A DNA stretch of 64,000 nucleotides from Prorocentrum cordatum (taxonomy: Eukaryota > Sar > Dinophyceae > Prorocentrales > Prorocentraceae): assembly GCA_963575745.1 (NCBI GenBank), contig CAUYUJ010021702.1, positions 31,025 to 95,024 on the forward strand, written 5' to 3'. Position 1 is the stretch's first letter. Each line of letters opens with the position of its first letter. Under the pieces are notes generated by a model that had not been told where the DNA came from, searched no databases, and worked only from the letters and a program-made list of their open reading frames with translations. The translations under genes were made by a program, and so were the position numbers. Shown one piece after another: positions 10,901 to 21,749 of the stretch.

Positions 10901-11979
10901 CCAGCCCCCATGCAAGTGGACGTGTTCTCAATCCAAGGGGCGCCCTCCTACGTCAACGTGTTCTCGGTGTTCGGGTCGGACCCCGCCAATCGCAAGGAGA
11001 TTGTGAAGTGGTCCGTGGTCGAGCCTAGGGTTGGCGCTTGCACTGGGCTGGAGCGTGCAGGGCCGCTTGCATGCAGGACATCTGGTGTGAAAGACGGACA
11101 CGCCACTTGTTCTGAGTTTGCAGGGGGTTGGGATGTCTGCTGACATCCCCACTCGCTGCAAGCAAGCGGGCCTGCTTCGCCACCAGCCCAATGCAATCGT
11201 CCAGGATGCCGCTGGCGGACGCCAAGGTACCAGTACTCTGTCTACTGGATGAGCTGCACGGACGAGGGTTCAAAGCCGTGAACCAGCTGGTCGTTCACAA
11301 GAGGGGAGTTCGGAAGTATGACGCCCGAGCACTTCCATCCAAGCGCTTCTACCTGCAATGCCTCCTTGCACAGCGGGAGCTAATTAACAAAGGCCAGCTG
11401 GAGTTTCCGAGTAACAAGTCTCAGGCGTTCTACAAGCTCCTCCTCAAGTCTCGCGGCATGGTGCCCACGACTGCGACAGCCCAGGAGTGCCAGACGGAGC
11501 TGCAGAAGATCGACGCCGAGGGTGACGTGTATATTCCTGCCGAGCTGGCACGGCCACCAGCTGCACCTGAGGCTGGTGCAGGACCGACTACGTATGCCGA
11601 CATTGATGGTGATGTCGCTGGAGATGGCGAGGCTCCTGCCGCACCAGCTGATGTCGACACTGGTTCCGACGTTGAGGTGATCGTTGGCGACGGTGAGTTC
11701 GACGGCGACTACGACATGCCCAGCCACATCCTTGGTGTCCCAGTGCTGATCGAGGAGCACTGGAAGGGTGGGAGAGGATTACGGGTTCACTGTCCAGTAC
11801 ACGGTGGGCAGTGCTCCAAGTACCGTTCGTTGCGCCTAGACGTGGCGACGCTTGGCCCATCAGCCGCGCGCCACTTCATCGCCACGTGGCTTGCGGCAGG
11901 CGAGAGGATGGACGTCGCCGAGCACAAGGCGCGGCGGCCGTCAGCCGCAGCCATCCGAGAGTACATCGGAGGCGATTGA
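7958..11979 (+). CDS. Large protein of unknown function, 3 exons
   Basis: I do not recognise the family. The first frame runs 7958-11143 (1061 codons) but its tail after 11028 reads into an intron. Removing 9773-9904 and 11029-11204 gives about 1237 residues ending at 11979. Visible features: a patch VVVIDFLDAS near residue 225; YMFTDGSPQWRG near residue 305, which has the look of an RNase-H-fold or transposase acidic strand, though no full catalytic triad could be confirmed; a CKCH...C patch near 570-585; and an acidic linker near the C-terminus with DIDGDVAGDGE. The C-terminal exon also has a HCPVHGGQCSK patch. The 5' end is uncertain because the same frame is open above 7958. Codon use is even, unlike the repeats around it, so I think it is a real gene. 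It could be a domesticated transposase, but that is inference. Confidence 0.7.
9773..9904 (+). other. In-frame introner-like intron, GC-AG
   Basis: This 132-nt segment (44 codons, no stop) begins GC and ends CAG. GGCAG stands at both junctions, so splicing leaves one copy, as expected of a 5-bp target-site duplication. Arms 9780-9812 and 9864-9900 are inverted repeats (GGAGCA..AACGCAC against GTGCGTT..GTGCTCC), and CCCTCCTCC near 9830 pairs with GGAGGAGGAGGG near 9848. Almost the whole segment can fold into one hairpin. Confidence 0.7.
11029..11204 (+). other. Introner-like intron with ~50-bp hairpin arms
   Basis: This 176-nt segment separates the 1061-codon frame from the frame that ends at 11979. 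Arms 11035-11082 and 11143-11199 are extended inverted repeats: TTGCACTGGGCTGG against CCAGCCCAATGCAA, and GCAGGGCCGCTTGC against GCAAGCGGGCCTGC. AGG stands at both ends. The frame-consistent cut gives GG...AG, joining AG to G to make AGG and then ATG; a GT-AG cut would shift the frame and soon meet a stop. Confidence 0.7.
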
Positions 11980-12316
11980 ACATAGTAAAATGCAACCACA
12001 TCGCATTGCATTGCATCCACGCATCTCCAAATCTCCTTGCCAATCAACACCCCACTTCCGCCTCCATACCCTCCAACCTCCACCCAGCCCAACTGCCCAC
12101 GCTCAGCTCCCTCTACTTCTCTGTCGGCGTCGGCAAAGATCATTTCCACTGGGGCCTCTCGCATTCCACCTCCCAACTCCTCATCATTCCCTCCTTCCTT
12201 GATTGCGGTCCTCGCTGACCTTGTCTTCTCCCATCTTCTGTGCTGCTGGCGTTTCGTGTCAAGGTCTCCAGATCCCGTGCGAGTGTGAGGACGGCCCCAG
12301 GCAGAGGTTTCTTGCA

Positions 12317-12586
12317 ATGGCTCCCAAGCGCTGGGCCCACCGTTTTGATGTGCTTGCGGGGAGGGTCACGACGAGACGCTTCAGGAAAACCTTCCAGAAC
12401 CTGTGCATCTACAAGAAGCGTTGTAAGATCTTCCAGGCGAGGGTCAAAGCTCTTCGGACCAAAATCCGCAAGATCTCAAGGCTCTGCGAACAAGCACTCA
12501 ACAACGACAACGCCAGTGATGCTCGCATGATCGAACAGCTGGAAGCGATGACTGCTGCTGCTCGTTCGGGTTCTGAGTCAGAGTAG
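12317..12586 (+). CDS. Small basic coiled-coil-like protein
   Basis: About 89 residues starting MAPKRWAHRF. The middle is rich in Lys and Arg, and the region around ALRTKIRKISRLCEQ has a heptad-like pattern; the tail is acidic and Ser-rich. The ATG is chosen because a pyrimidine-rich stretch ending CCAGGCAG lies just upstream (12302), resembling a splice or trans-splice acceptor. The product is not recognised. It may be a separate gene or a last exon of the large gene, from whose stop it is 337 bp away. Confidence 0.4.
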   Translation: MAPKRWAHRFDVLAGRVTTRRFRKTFQNLCIYKKRCKIFQARVKALRTKIRKISRLCEQALNNDNASDARMIEQLEAMTAAARSGSESE

Positions 12587-14375
12587 CTTCTCGGCACGAG
12601 CTGGCAACGGCAGTTTCCTTACAGGATGGGAGGGGCGAGTGGGGAGGGCTCTGGTAAGGAGGAGGGCAGGAGGATCTGGGAGGACATCTGGGAACGCTGC
12701 GGATGGCTTCAGAAGGATGCCCCTGCTTGCAGTGCCCGTGCCAGGCTAAGCTTAGACAGCTACTGTTTGCTCGGGGCCACGCCGCGACAGGCGCGAGGAT
12801 TCGATTCGAGGCACGCGGACGTAATACAAGGACCCCGCCCCGCCGCCTCTCGCCCACCTCCTTTGATATGTTGATGCCTTTCGGCAATGCGTCCCGTTTG
12901 GTCTCGCCGTTTCGGATTATGGGGTCGAACGCCGTGGGCTCCCCGCGGGGTCGAGAGCTCTGGGGTCTAGGTCGAGGGCCGAGGCTCCCATGAGTGTGAA
13001 CACGCGCACACGCCCACACAAACTGTAGCAACACGTTGTTACACATGATCTGGCATGCAAGCACGCGCGATGTTTTTTTCATAACACGGGCATGCCAAGT
13101 CTGATACGAACGCCAGAATTGCCTCGCACTGCGTGGTACCGCACGCCACACGTGGGGAATTCGAGCATGCGAGTTGCCATGACGTGACCCCCACCCAGCC
13201 CAATCCCAGGGATCACGAATTGTTTCATGATGCGGTCCGCCAGGAACCGAACACATGCATATAGCGACAAAGCATATGGTCAACCCGATCGCTACCGAAA
13301 ACGCCCGAGGTCTAGGTAATATTTCTGGATGTGCATACCATTAAACTTCTCACAATTAAGGTGTTCCCGAGGGTGAGGGGAGGGGGTTTTACAACGCAAA
13401 CCAGGGGGCAGAGGGGGTAATCAACTTTGGGCGGCTGTATGGACAAGTGTTGCTAACAGATAACCAACATGCATGCTGAAACGTTGCGTCGCGGCTCAAC
13501 TGGTTAAAGGATTAACGACGGTAACGGGGTGTTCGGCGGACGCCCGCGTGTTCGATACTATGTTGGCCGCCCACGCTGTAGTCATGCAGCACTATCTTGT
13601 TGATTGCTGCAGCCCGTGGCTATCCTACGTGGACCTAGCTGGAACCCTAACCAGTTATGTTGCATCAAACTGGCTCGACCTGCAGCGGTGCTGCGTTCGT
13701 AGCTGTCGTGGCGCATGGCGCTTTCTACGCTGCGACGGCCGAGCGGGCGAAACTACAATGTCATTTGCATTCGCGGCGCGCGGCGCTGGCTATTGCGCGG
13801 CGGCGGGGTGCGCAGACATGGAACTGACCTTTGTGGCGTGGCACGTAGCGCAAACGACTTGCGCGAAGCTGGGATGGAAAGGAAAGCGCCAATTGCGGTG
13901 CATTGGTGAGCTTGCCCACATGTGCCTCTGTGGACGCGCACCAAAACGAAGTGCCACATAAGAAACGCGAGCCCGCGCGTTGGGCTGCACGGCGCGCGGG
14001 GCGCTAGAGCATGCGGGCGAACTGGGCAACACTTCGAACGCCAACAAGCCGCCCGTTGTGCGCCACAGAAGCCGGGGAACAGCCACGAACTTAGCCCGAA
14101 CCGCCCAAGCCCGCCCCAGGGCCATCGTAGCCCCCCAGCACGCCCGTGCCGACGTACCCACGCCACAAATCACCATACATTGCCCGCGTCCAACTTGTCG
14201 GCGATTAGCTAGGGGTACGGCGCGAACGATGCAAAACTGACCCAAAGGGTCATCCTGGAACCTCTGGCTCACCATATTTGAAGCAAGCGCGCCGCGCGTT
14301 GTCCAACCCGCGCGCCCGCGCTGCATATGCGCAAAGCGCAAGCGACACGCAAAGCACACCGCCACCGACCTAAAC
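12587..14375. other. No supported gene
   Basis: Mixed-composition DNA. The frame at 13473-13961 has no motifs. A tRNA-like pair of promoter boxes near 13493 and 13549 was considered and rejected because the stems do not pair. Confidence 0.5.
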
Positions 14376-15960
14376 ACATTCTAGGACCACGCGTGCACCA
14401 CTTTTGAAGTGCGCGTGGCAACTGTAGTCCACAGTAGCACGCGTCACGGTCGCGCGGCCACCGTGCGCGATCGAGTCGCACGCCACGCCTAAACGGCGTC
14501 ATACTTATCCTAGAGCCACGCGGGAACTACTTTGGCACCACGCCAACCACCAACTGCCATCCATGGCCAACGTCCGACGCTCTCATCCATCACGTGCGAC
14601 CAGCGCTCGGGTCACGCCCGAACCACTACAAAACCATCATACGACCACGCGTGAACCACCTTTGAGCAACGCAGATCAGAAACTGCCATGCACATCCACC
14701 GCGCGACACTCTCATCCCCCACGCGCAACCGACGCTCGTCCCACCTCAGAACCATGCCAGGACCATCCTAGATCCACGCGTGAACCACTTTTGGACCACG
14801 CGTGCCAGGATTTCACTGTTTCCGCCTGCAGCCAGGTCGCGAAGCAACCTTTTGCGAAGAGGCCGCAAACCACCCCAGAACCACCCCAGAACCACCCTAG
14901 AACCACGCGTGAACCACTTTTGAACCACGTGTGTCACTCGTGGCCAGCCCTGGTCAACTCGGGGATCGCACCAATGAGAATCTGCGAACAACTTCCGAAC
15001 CACCCCAGAACCATCCCATAACCATCCTAGAACCACGCGTGAACCACTTTTGAACCACGCGCGTCACGAGTAGCCCGCCATGAACATATTGGAATCACCC
15101 AATCCCAGTCTGTGAACAAACCTCAAACCACCCCAACACCACCCCAGAACCATCCTAGAACCACGCTGAACCACTTTTGAACCACGCGCGTCATTCGTGG
15201 CTCGCCATGGAGCATATTGGAATTGTCCAACGAGCAATCTGCGAACAGGTTTCGAACCACCCTAAAACCACCCCAGAACCATCCTAGAACCACGCGTGAA
15301 CCACTTTTGAACCACGCGTGTCAAGCCCGTCCGACGTGGTCCACGCTGGACTCGCCCTAAGTGGCTATTTCCGAACACGCGTTGAACCACACCAGAACCA
15401 CCCCAGAACCATCCTAGAACCACGCGTGAACCACTTTTGAACCACGCGTGTACAAGGCTGTCCACCATGGCTCGCGCTGAAGCTGCCCGACCAGCAAGCC
15501 ACGTCTTCTTCAAACAGGTCGCTAACCACGCTGCAACCACTCCAGAACCATCCTAGAACCACGCGTGAACCACTTTTGAACCACTCGTTCCAAGTCCGTC
15601 CGCCATGGCCCATTTTGGGACCGTCGAACCACGAGCTGCGAACACGCTCCGGACCAGCCCAGAACCACCCCAGAACCATCCTAGAACCACGCGTGAACCA
15701 CTTTTGAACCACTCGTCTCAAGTGCTGTCCGACGTAGCCCCGAGCACAATTATCGGTGCGCCACCTGCAAGGCTTAACCGACTCACGCCAGAAACCACCC
15801 CAGAACCATCCTAGAACCACGCGTGAACCACTTTTGAACCACGCGCGTCACTCTCGGCCCGACGTGGCCAGCAACTGTTTCTTTATTGCGCCATCTGCGA
15901 AGGGGCTGCGAACCGTTCTAATACCAGTCTAGAGCCAGTCCAGAACCACTTTTGAACCAC
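14376..15960. repeat. ~129-bp satellite array, left block
   Basis: About 13 units. Core starts fall near 14380, 14508, 14636, 14763, 14891, 15021, 15150, 15280 and 15410, a spacing of 127-130 bp. Within each unit the core is built from 11-bp subrepeats AACCACCCCAG, AACCATCCTAG, AACCACGCGTG, AACCACTTTTG, AACCACGCGTG. The remainder of each unit is more variable. Left-hand units are the most diverged, as expected at an array edge. Confidence 0.95.
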
Positions 15961-16574
15961 TTTTGAACCGCGCAAGCCAGGGTTTGTCCAACCGATTGGG
16001 CCCAAACTAATCTTGCAGATGCAGCGGGTTCCGCGCGAGCCAAGCAAGACACATGTTGGGACAATCCAGAAATCATGAGAGCGCCGCTTGGTATCGCCCA
16101 GGCGCGCCATCGGTGGCAAACAATGGCCCGCGCCCCGATGCGTTGCGCAAGGCGTCGGAAAGGTGGGCTCTTGCGCGCTCGACCTGACCTTCGCCCGACG
16201 GCTTGCAAGCCGAATCGTCACTTCGACATGGTGCTTGTGCTTTGGCCTGGCGCGAAACCCTATAATTTCATAGAGTGCGGGCGCAGCGCCGCGACACTCA
16301 TCAGATCTTGCTTGCGGCGTTCGGCCTTAGAGGAGGGCTTGTCTTGGGCTGCCTTGGTAGTCCGTGACCACGCATCGGGCCAGCCTGGCGTTCTGTTTGC
16401 CCCAAGCGCGGGCTACGTTCAGACTCTTTCTCTGCGGATGCCAGGCGAACGGCCGCCGTGGAAGCCAACGTGGCGCGCAAGAACCGCTCTGGCGCCGCCG
16501 CTTGGCCAATGCAGTACCAAGCTCGCCAGCCCTTGCGGCCGCCCGCTTCGCCATGGCGCAAGTGCCGAAACCCC
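15961..16574. other. Non-repeat interruption of the satellite
   Basis: About 600 bp with no satellite core, flanked by units on both sides. The composition resembles the GC-rich spacer at 546-3289. No gene is supported; the frame at 16075-16740 runs from here into the repeat. Confidence 0.7.
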
Positions 16575-18695
16575 AGAACCATTTCAGAACCATCCTAGAA
16601 CCACGCGTGAACCACTTTTGAACAACGCGCGCCACGAGTGGCTCGCCATGGCCAAGTCCCGACTCGCCACAATGAGACCCCGCGAACAACTTCCCGAACC
16701 AGCCCAGAACCATCCCATAACCATCCTAGAACCACGCTGAACCACTTTTGAACCACTCTCGTCACGAGTGGCCCGCCATGGCCAAGTCTGGAATCGCACC
16801 ACTGAGAATCCGCGAACAACTTCCGAACCACCCCAGCACCACCCCAGAACCATCCTAGAACCACGCTGAACCACTTTTGAACCACTCTCGTCACGAGTGG
16901 CCCGCCATGGCCAAGTCTGGAATCGCACCAATGAGAATCCGCGAACAACTTCCGAACCACCCCAGCACCACCCCAGAACCATCCTAGAACCACGCGTGAA
17001 CCACTTTTGAACCACGCGCGTTACTCGGTGGCCCACCATTGGATATTTTGGGAATGCCCACATCGCAATATGGGAACAGGCTTCGAACCACCCCAGCACC
17101 ACCCCAGAACCATCCTAGAACCACGCGTGAACCACTTTTGAACCACTCGTGCCAAGGCCGTCCGACGTGGCACACGCACGCTGGACCCGCCCTAAGCGAT
17201 TATCTGCGATCAGGTCGCAGACCACCCCAGCACCCTAGAACCACGCGTGAACCACTTTTGAACCACGTTTGTACAAGCTGGCTCGCCATGGCGCACATTG
17301 AAGTCGCTCGACCCAAACTTGCAAACAACTTCCGAACCACCCCAGGACCACACCAGAACCATCCTAGAACCACGCGTGAACCACTTTTGAACCACGCGCG
17401 TCACGAGTGGCCCGCCATGGCCAAGTCCGGAATCGCCACAATGAGACTCCGCGATCGACTTCCGAACCACCCTAGAACCACCCCAGAACCATCCTAGAAC
17501 CACGCGTGAACCACTTTTGAACCACGCGCGTCATTCGTGGCCGGCCATGGAACATGTGGGTAATGCTCAAATCGCAATGTGCGAACAGGCTTCGACCCAC
17601 CCTATAACCACCGTGGAACCATCCTAGAACCACGCGTGAACCACTTTTGAACCACGCGCGTCACAAGTGGCCCGCCATTGAATGTTTGGGGAAAGCCCAC
17701 ATCGCAATATGCGAGCAGGCTTCGAACCACCCCAGAACCACCCCAGAACCATCCTAGAACCACGCGTGAACCACTTTTGAACCACGCGTGCCAAACAAAT
17801 GTTCGCGATGGACAACAATGTTATATTTCGGTTACACTCTGCGACCAATGCGAAAAACCACGCCAGAACCACTCCATAACCATCCTAGAACCACGCGTGA
17901 ACCACTTTTGAACCACGCGTGTACAGGGCCGTCCGACATGGCCCATCTAGAGACCGATCGGCCGCCATCCAGCTCATATCGCAAGCCGTCCTAACACCAC
18001 CCTAGAACCATCCTGGAAACACGCTGAACCACTTTTGAACCACGCGTGTACAGGGCGGTGAGACATGGCCAACGTTGGGATCGCCCAAACACCATGTGCG
18101 AGAGAATCGCGAACCACTCCAGAACCACTCCAAAACCATCCTAGAACCACGCGTGAACCACTTTTGAACCAAGTGTGCACATGGCCGTCCGACAGAGCCC
18201 ACATGAAATTCGCTCTACCACCGCCTGCGAACAAGCTTCAAACCACCCAAGAACCACCCCAGAACCATCCTAGAACCACGCGTGAACCATTTTTGAACCA
18301 CGCGTGTATTGGGCAGTCGGCCGTTGGCAAACTCGAAATTTGGACCACCATTTGGGAACGCTGCGAAAACCACGCCAGAACCACTCCAGAACCATCCTAG
18401 AACCACGCGTGAACCACTTTTGAACCACGCTTGTACATGACCGTCCGACATGACACACATGATGCCTCCCAACCATTGTATGCGAACAATGCTGACACCA
18501 CGCCAGAACCAGTTCATAACCATCCTAGAACCACGCGTGAACCACTTTTGAACCACGAGCGCACAGGGCAGTCGGCCATGAGCCAATCTTAAATTGTACG
18601 GCGACCATGTGCAAATAATGCGCAACCCGCGCCAGAACCCCGTCAGAACCATCCTAGAACCACGCGGCACCATTATTGAATCCACGCGCGTGCAA
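16575..18695. repeat. ~129-bp satellite array, right block
   Basis: About 17 units, among the most uniform of the array, with cores near 16590, 16720, 16853, 16979, 17110, 17230, 17358, 17487, 17618, 17748, 17880, 18008 and 18138. The last units are shared with window positions 1-545. The unit length is a multiple of three, which keeps long frames open on both strands without coding. Confidence 0.95.
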
Positions 18696-21439
18696 AGGAA
18701 ATCATCATGGCCCTTCGTGAGATCACCCGACCGCCATGCGCGAACAAGGCACGCACCACGTCAGAAACAACCCGTAGCCATCCTAGAACCATTCGCGGCG
18801 CGCTCTGGAACTACAGCAGTCGTCCGTGTGCCGCGCAGTGGCCTTCATAGCGATTACCAAGCCCCTGTCGGTGATCACGCTGCAACGCATGCCAGGCTGA
18901 TCCAAAGCCAGTTCCGAGCGCGCATGGGCCACCTCTACCTACGCAAGGCCACCGTTGCCAATGACCCACCGCGCTGGTATTCCTCAACGACCACGCGCAC
19001 ACACGCGGTACCCTTTCCAGCGAGATGTTGTAACTATTGCGAACGTCGCGCCATCCACCCCTTGACAGCGCAAGGCGCTAGTGGCGCGCAACGGCCACCA
19101 TCCGAATGCGGCGGGCAACAAGCGCAATCGTGGACTGACAGAACGCTGGCCTGCCAAACGCGCGCATTCCAGACGATATCGCGGCGCATGGCGCTGAGAA
19201 GATGCGTTCCAGGGAAGTTGACGGACGCGTCGCCATGAATCGTTTGCAACGCACCGCGATGGTCACCTGCGTGGGAATGGGATGGGCCGAACGATAGGAT
19301 CACTGCTACTTCTCGTGGCGCACAGCCCAAGTGATTGCGCGGCCGTGGCGTAGCTTGACAGCCGCGTTGGTTGGCGATTCCTTGAGCCCGCTCTTGGGGC
19401 TCGCCGACGGCGGTTGCCGAGGCCCAGGGCCGCGCGTGCTGCCCCGTGCCGCGCGAAGGGCGCGAACGCCATGGCATCGCCTCGGGTTGGGGGGGGGGGG
19501 GGCGCCAACTGCCACCAGGGCGCCGACCAACGCGCCTTGCGGAGCCGATTGCATTTCACAGAAGCCAGCCGAACTGCCCAACGCCCCGTCGCAGGTATTA
19601 TGGCGATGCCCGCGCGCGGCGGCCGAACTACAACACGTCCGACGCCCGCAGCCTGACAGCCGCCAGATCGGCTGATGCGCCCTTGGCGATCTGGAGAAGC
19701 TGCGCAAGAAACCGCCATGCGCTTGTCCATGGCCAAGCGCTGTCGATTTCAGGGCCACGCAAGCCGCGCGCGCGAATGGCCAGCGCGCGACCGCCATGCA
19801 TGTGCGATGTCTGAAGAAGGGCGCTTGCGCGAGAAGGCGACGCGCGGGCGTGGCGCAGCGGGGCGGGGCAGGCGCGAGGTGGGCTGGAATCGGGGATGGG
19901 CAAGGGTGGGCTGGGCGTTGATGGCGGGCGCTAGGAGGGGCGCCACTTGGCAGTCGGGCAGCGCGCGCGGCTTGCGCTACGGCGCGCGCCAAGCGGACGG
20001 CTCCACCGCGCGCGCAGCCGCGAGCCCACCCCTGACGCGCTAATGGGCGCGCAAAGCTTTGCGCCAGCTTGATGGGAAGGCGAAGCCGCGCGCGCGCCTT
20101 TGAGGCTCATCGCGCAGCGCGCGCGTCGGCGCAGCAGGGGGCGCGCGCGCGCGGTCGCGCGCGCGGCGAACGCTGCGACGCCAGACAGCGCACTTGGCCC
20201 TGCTGGCAGGGCGGGGGGGGAGGGTAAAGGGGGGGATGGTTGCGCGTCGTTGGTGGCCGCAATGCGGTTGTGCATTGCGATCCTCGATGCTCACGTGTCC
20301 ACGATGCAGGGCGCTGGTCGTCGGCGCGAGGGCGCGCGCGGCATTGGGGGATTTCTCGGGCGCGCGCAAGTACTTGCGTCCCCAATTCAAGGAACTGGGC
20401 ATGACACCGCTAACAACGGAGTCAGACCTTACCGCGCCCTTCGCGGGCGTTCTGCTTCGTGCGCGGCATCCACAATGCCCATGGCGCGAGGCGCGAGGTC
20501 GTCCAAGGGGGAATGCGCGATTCTACCAGCGGGCGCCCGCATGCATGCAACGCGGTGCACTGGGCGGCTGCGACACACGCGACGCTGCAATTTGGACGCT
20601 CAATTGAGCCAATATCGCACATGACTTGACAGACCCACGCTACGCGCTTGCGCTCCGCGCCCGAAGATTGTCAAATGGGGTAACGCGAGGATTGCGTACC
20701 TCGGTCGCGCGCAATGGCATGGCGGCTTCTGTCTGGTCGGCAGGCCAGCGCCGCCAGTATTTCATGCGTTGCCCCATTGATGGTCACCGTCACCCGACCA
20801 GTAGTTCCTGCGCGTGTTCCTGCCACGCTTACATGGTGGCCTGCGCATTCGCCTGCAATCGCCCGCTCTGCGCGCTGGCCGCGGGCGTTCGCCTCGACTG
20901 GCGCGAATCGGCGATTGCGCTAGTAGAGTGATATTCACGCGCTGACGTTATGGCGCGGTTAGCGCTACGCCCGATCGAAAACGCATTGCTCGCGCGAGCG
21001 TGCTGCGAGCGCGTCGTCCGGACTAAAGAATCATCTTGGGGCACCGTTGTCGATCTCCGTCGCATACTATGGACTGCGGGCACATGTAATTTAACCTCGT
21101 TGGTTGGACTAGGATATCCGTGGGCAGCAATATAACAGAAACTGCGTTAACTCGCCTCTGCCGATGTTACGCGGCGCGGACTTACTCCAAAGTTGCGTGG
21201 GTAGCGATGGCTGTCCGTTCTTGATATTTCGGAATGTCCGAGGACACGTTCTTATCCTTGCTTGTCCGATCCTGAGAATACCCAAGAGACAACGGGGGCA
21301 TCGGGGTAACAACGCGAGGGGGTCAAAGAGGGTTAAAAGGAGGAACACGGGCCGCAAAACTAGAAAACTGATGCCCCCCACTCCCCCCCTCCCCCACTGC
21401 AAGGAAGGGGTCGGCACGGTCGCAAGACGGAATATAACA
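18696..21439. other. GC-rich stretch with no supported gene (copy 2)
   Basis: Same as 546-3289; only position 21063 differs. No feature is supported apart from the G run at 19491-19502. Confidence 0.6.
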
Positions 21440-21558
21440 GAGGAGGAGGAGGATGGGGGAGGGGAGTAGGATGGAGGAGGAGAAGGAGGAAGAGGGAGAG
21501 GGGAGTAGGAAGAAGAGGAGGACGGGGAGGAGGAGGGGGAGGAGGGGGAGGGAGGGGG
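21440..21558 (+). repeat. GGA-type purine tract (copy 2)
   Basis: Identical to 3290-3408. Confidence 0.9.
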
Positions 21559-21654
21559 CCCTTTTGGGCCAACCACCTAACACGTGGCATTGGCATTGTC
21601 TGTGACGCTTCCGGAAGGCCGAGGTTTCTCGCGGCCAGGTCCTGGCACTACGCT

Positions 21655-21674
21655 CATAGCCATTTTGGATCCAG
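21655..21674 (+). other. Relic spliced-leader-like sequence (copy 2)
   Basis: Identical to 3505-3524; 17 of 20 bases match the spliced leader, upstream of the ATG at 21750. A putative trans-splice acceptor follows at 21721-21739. Confidence 0.6.
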
Positions 21675-21749
21675 GCCAGTCGGCCACCTTGCAGGTCCAG
21701 AGGAGCTCTTAGGCCATACTGGGATATTTTTTTCTTCAGCTTTACCTGG

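Noticed and set aside
13486-13560. tRNA gene with GGCTCAACTGG and GTTCGATAC boxes
   Set aside because: The D, T and acceptor stems do not pair. At most a tRNA-derived relic.
14376-18695. CRISPR-like pattern of constant core and variable spacer
   Set aside because: The spacing is ~129 bp, the variable parts are related to each other, the core has internal 11-bp repeats, there are no cas genes, and the genome is eukaryotic. It is a satellite.
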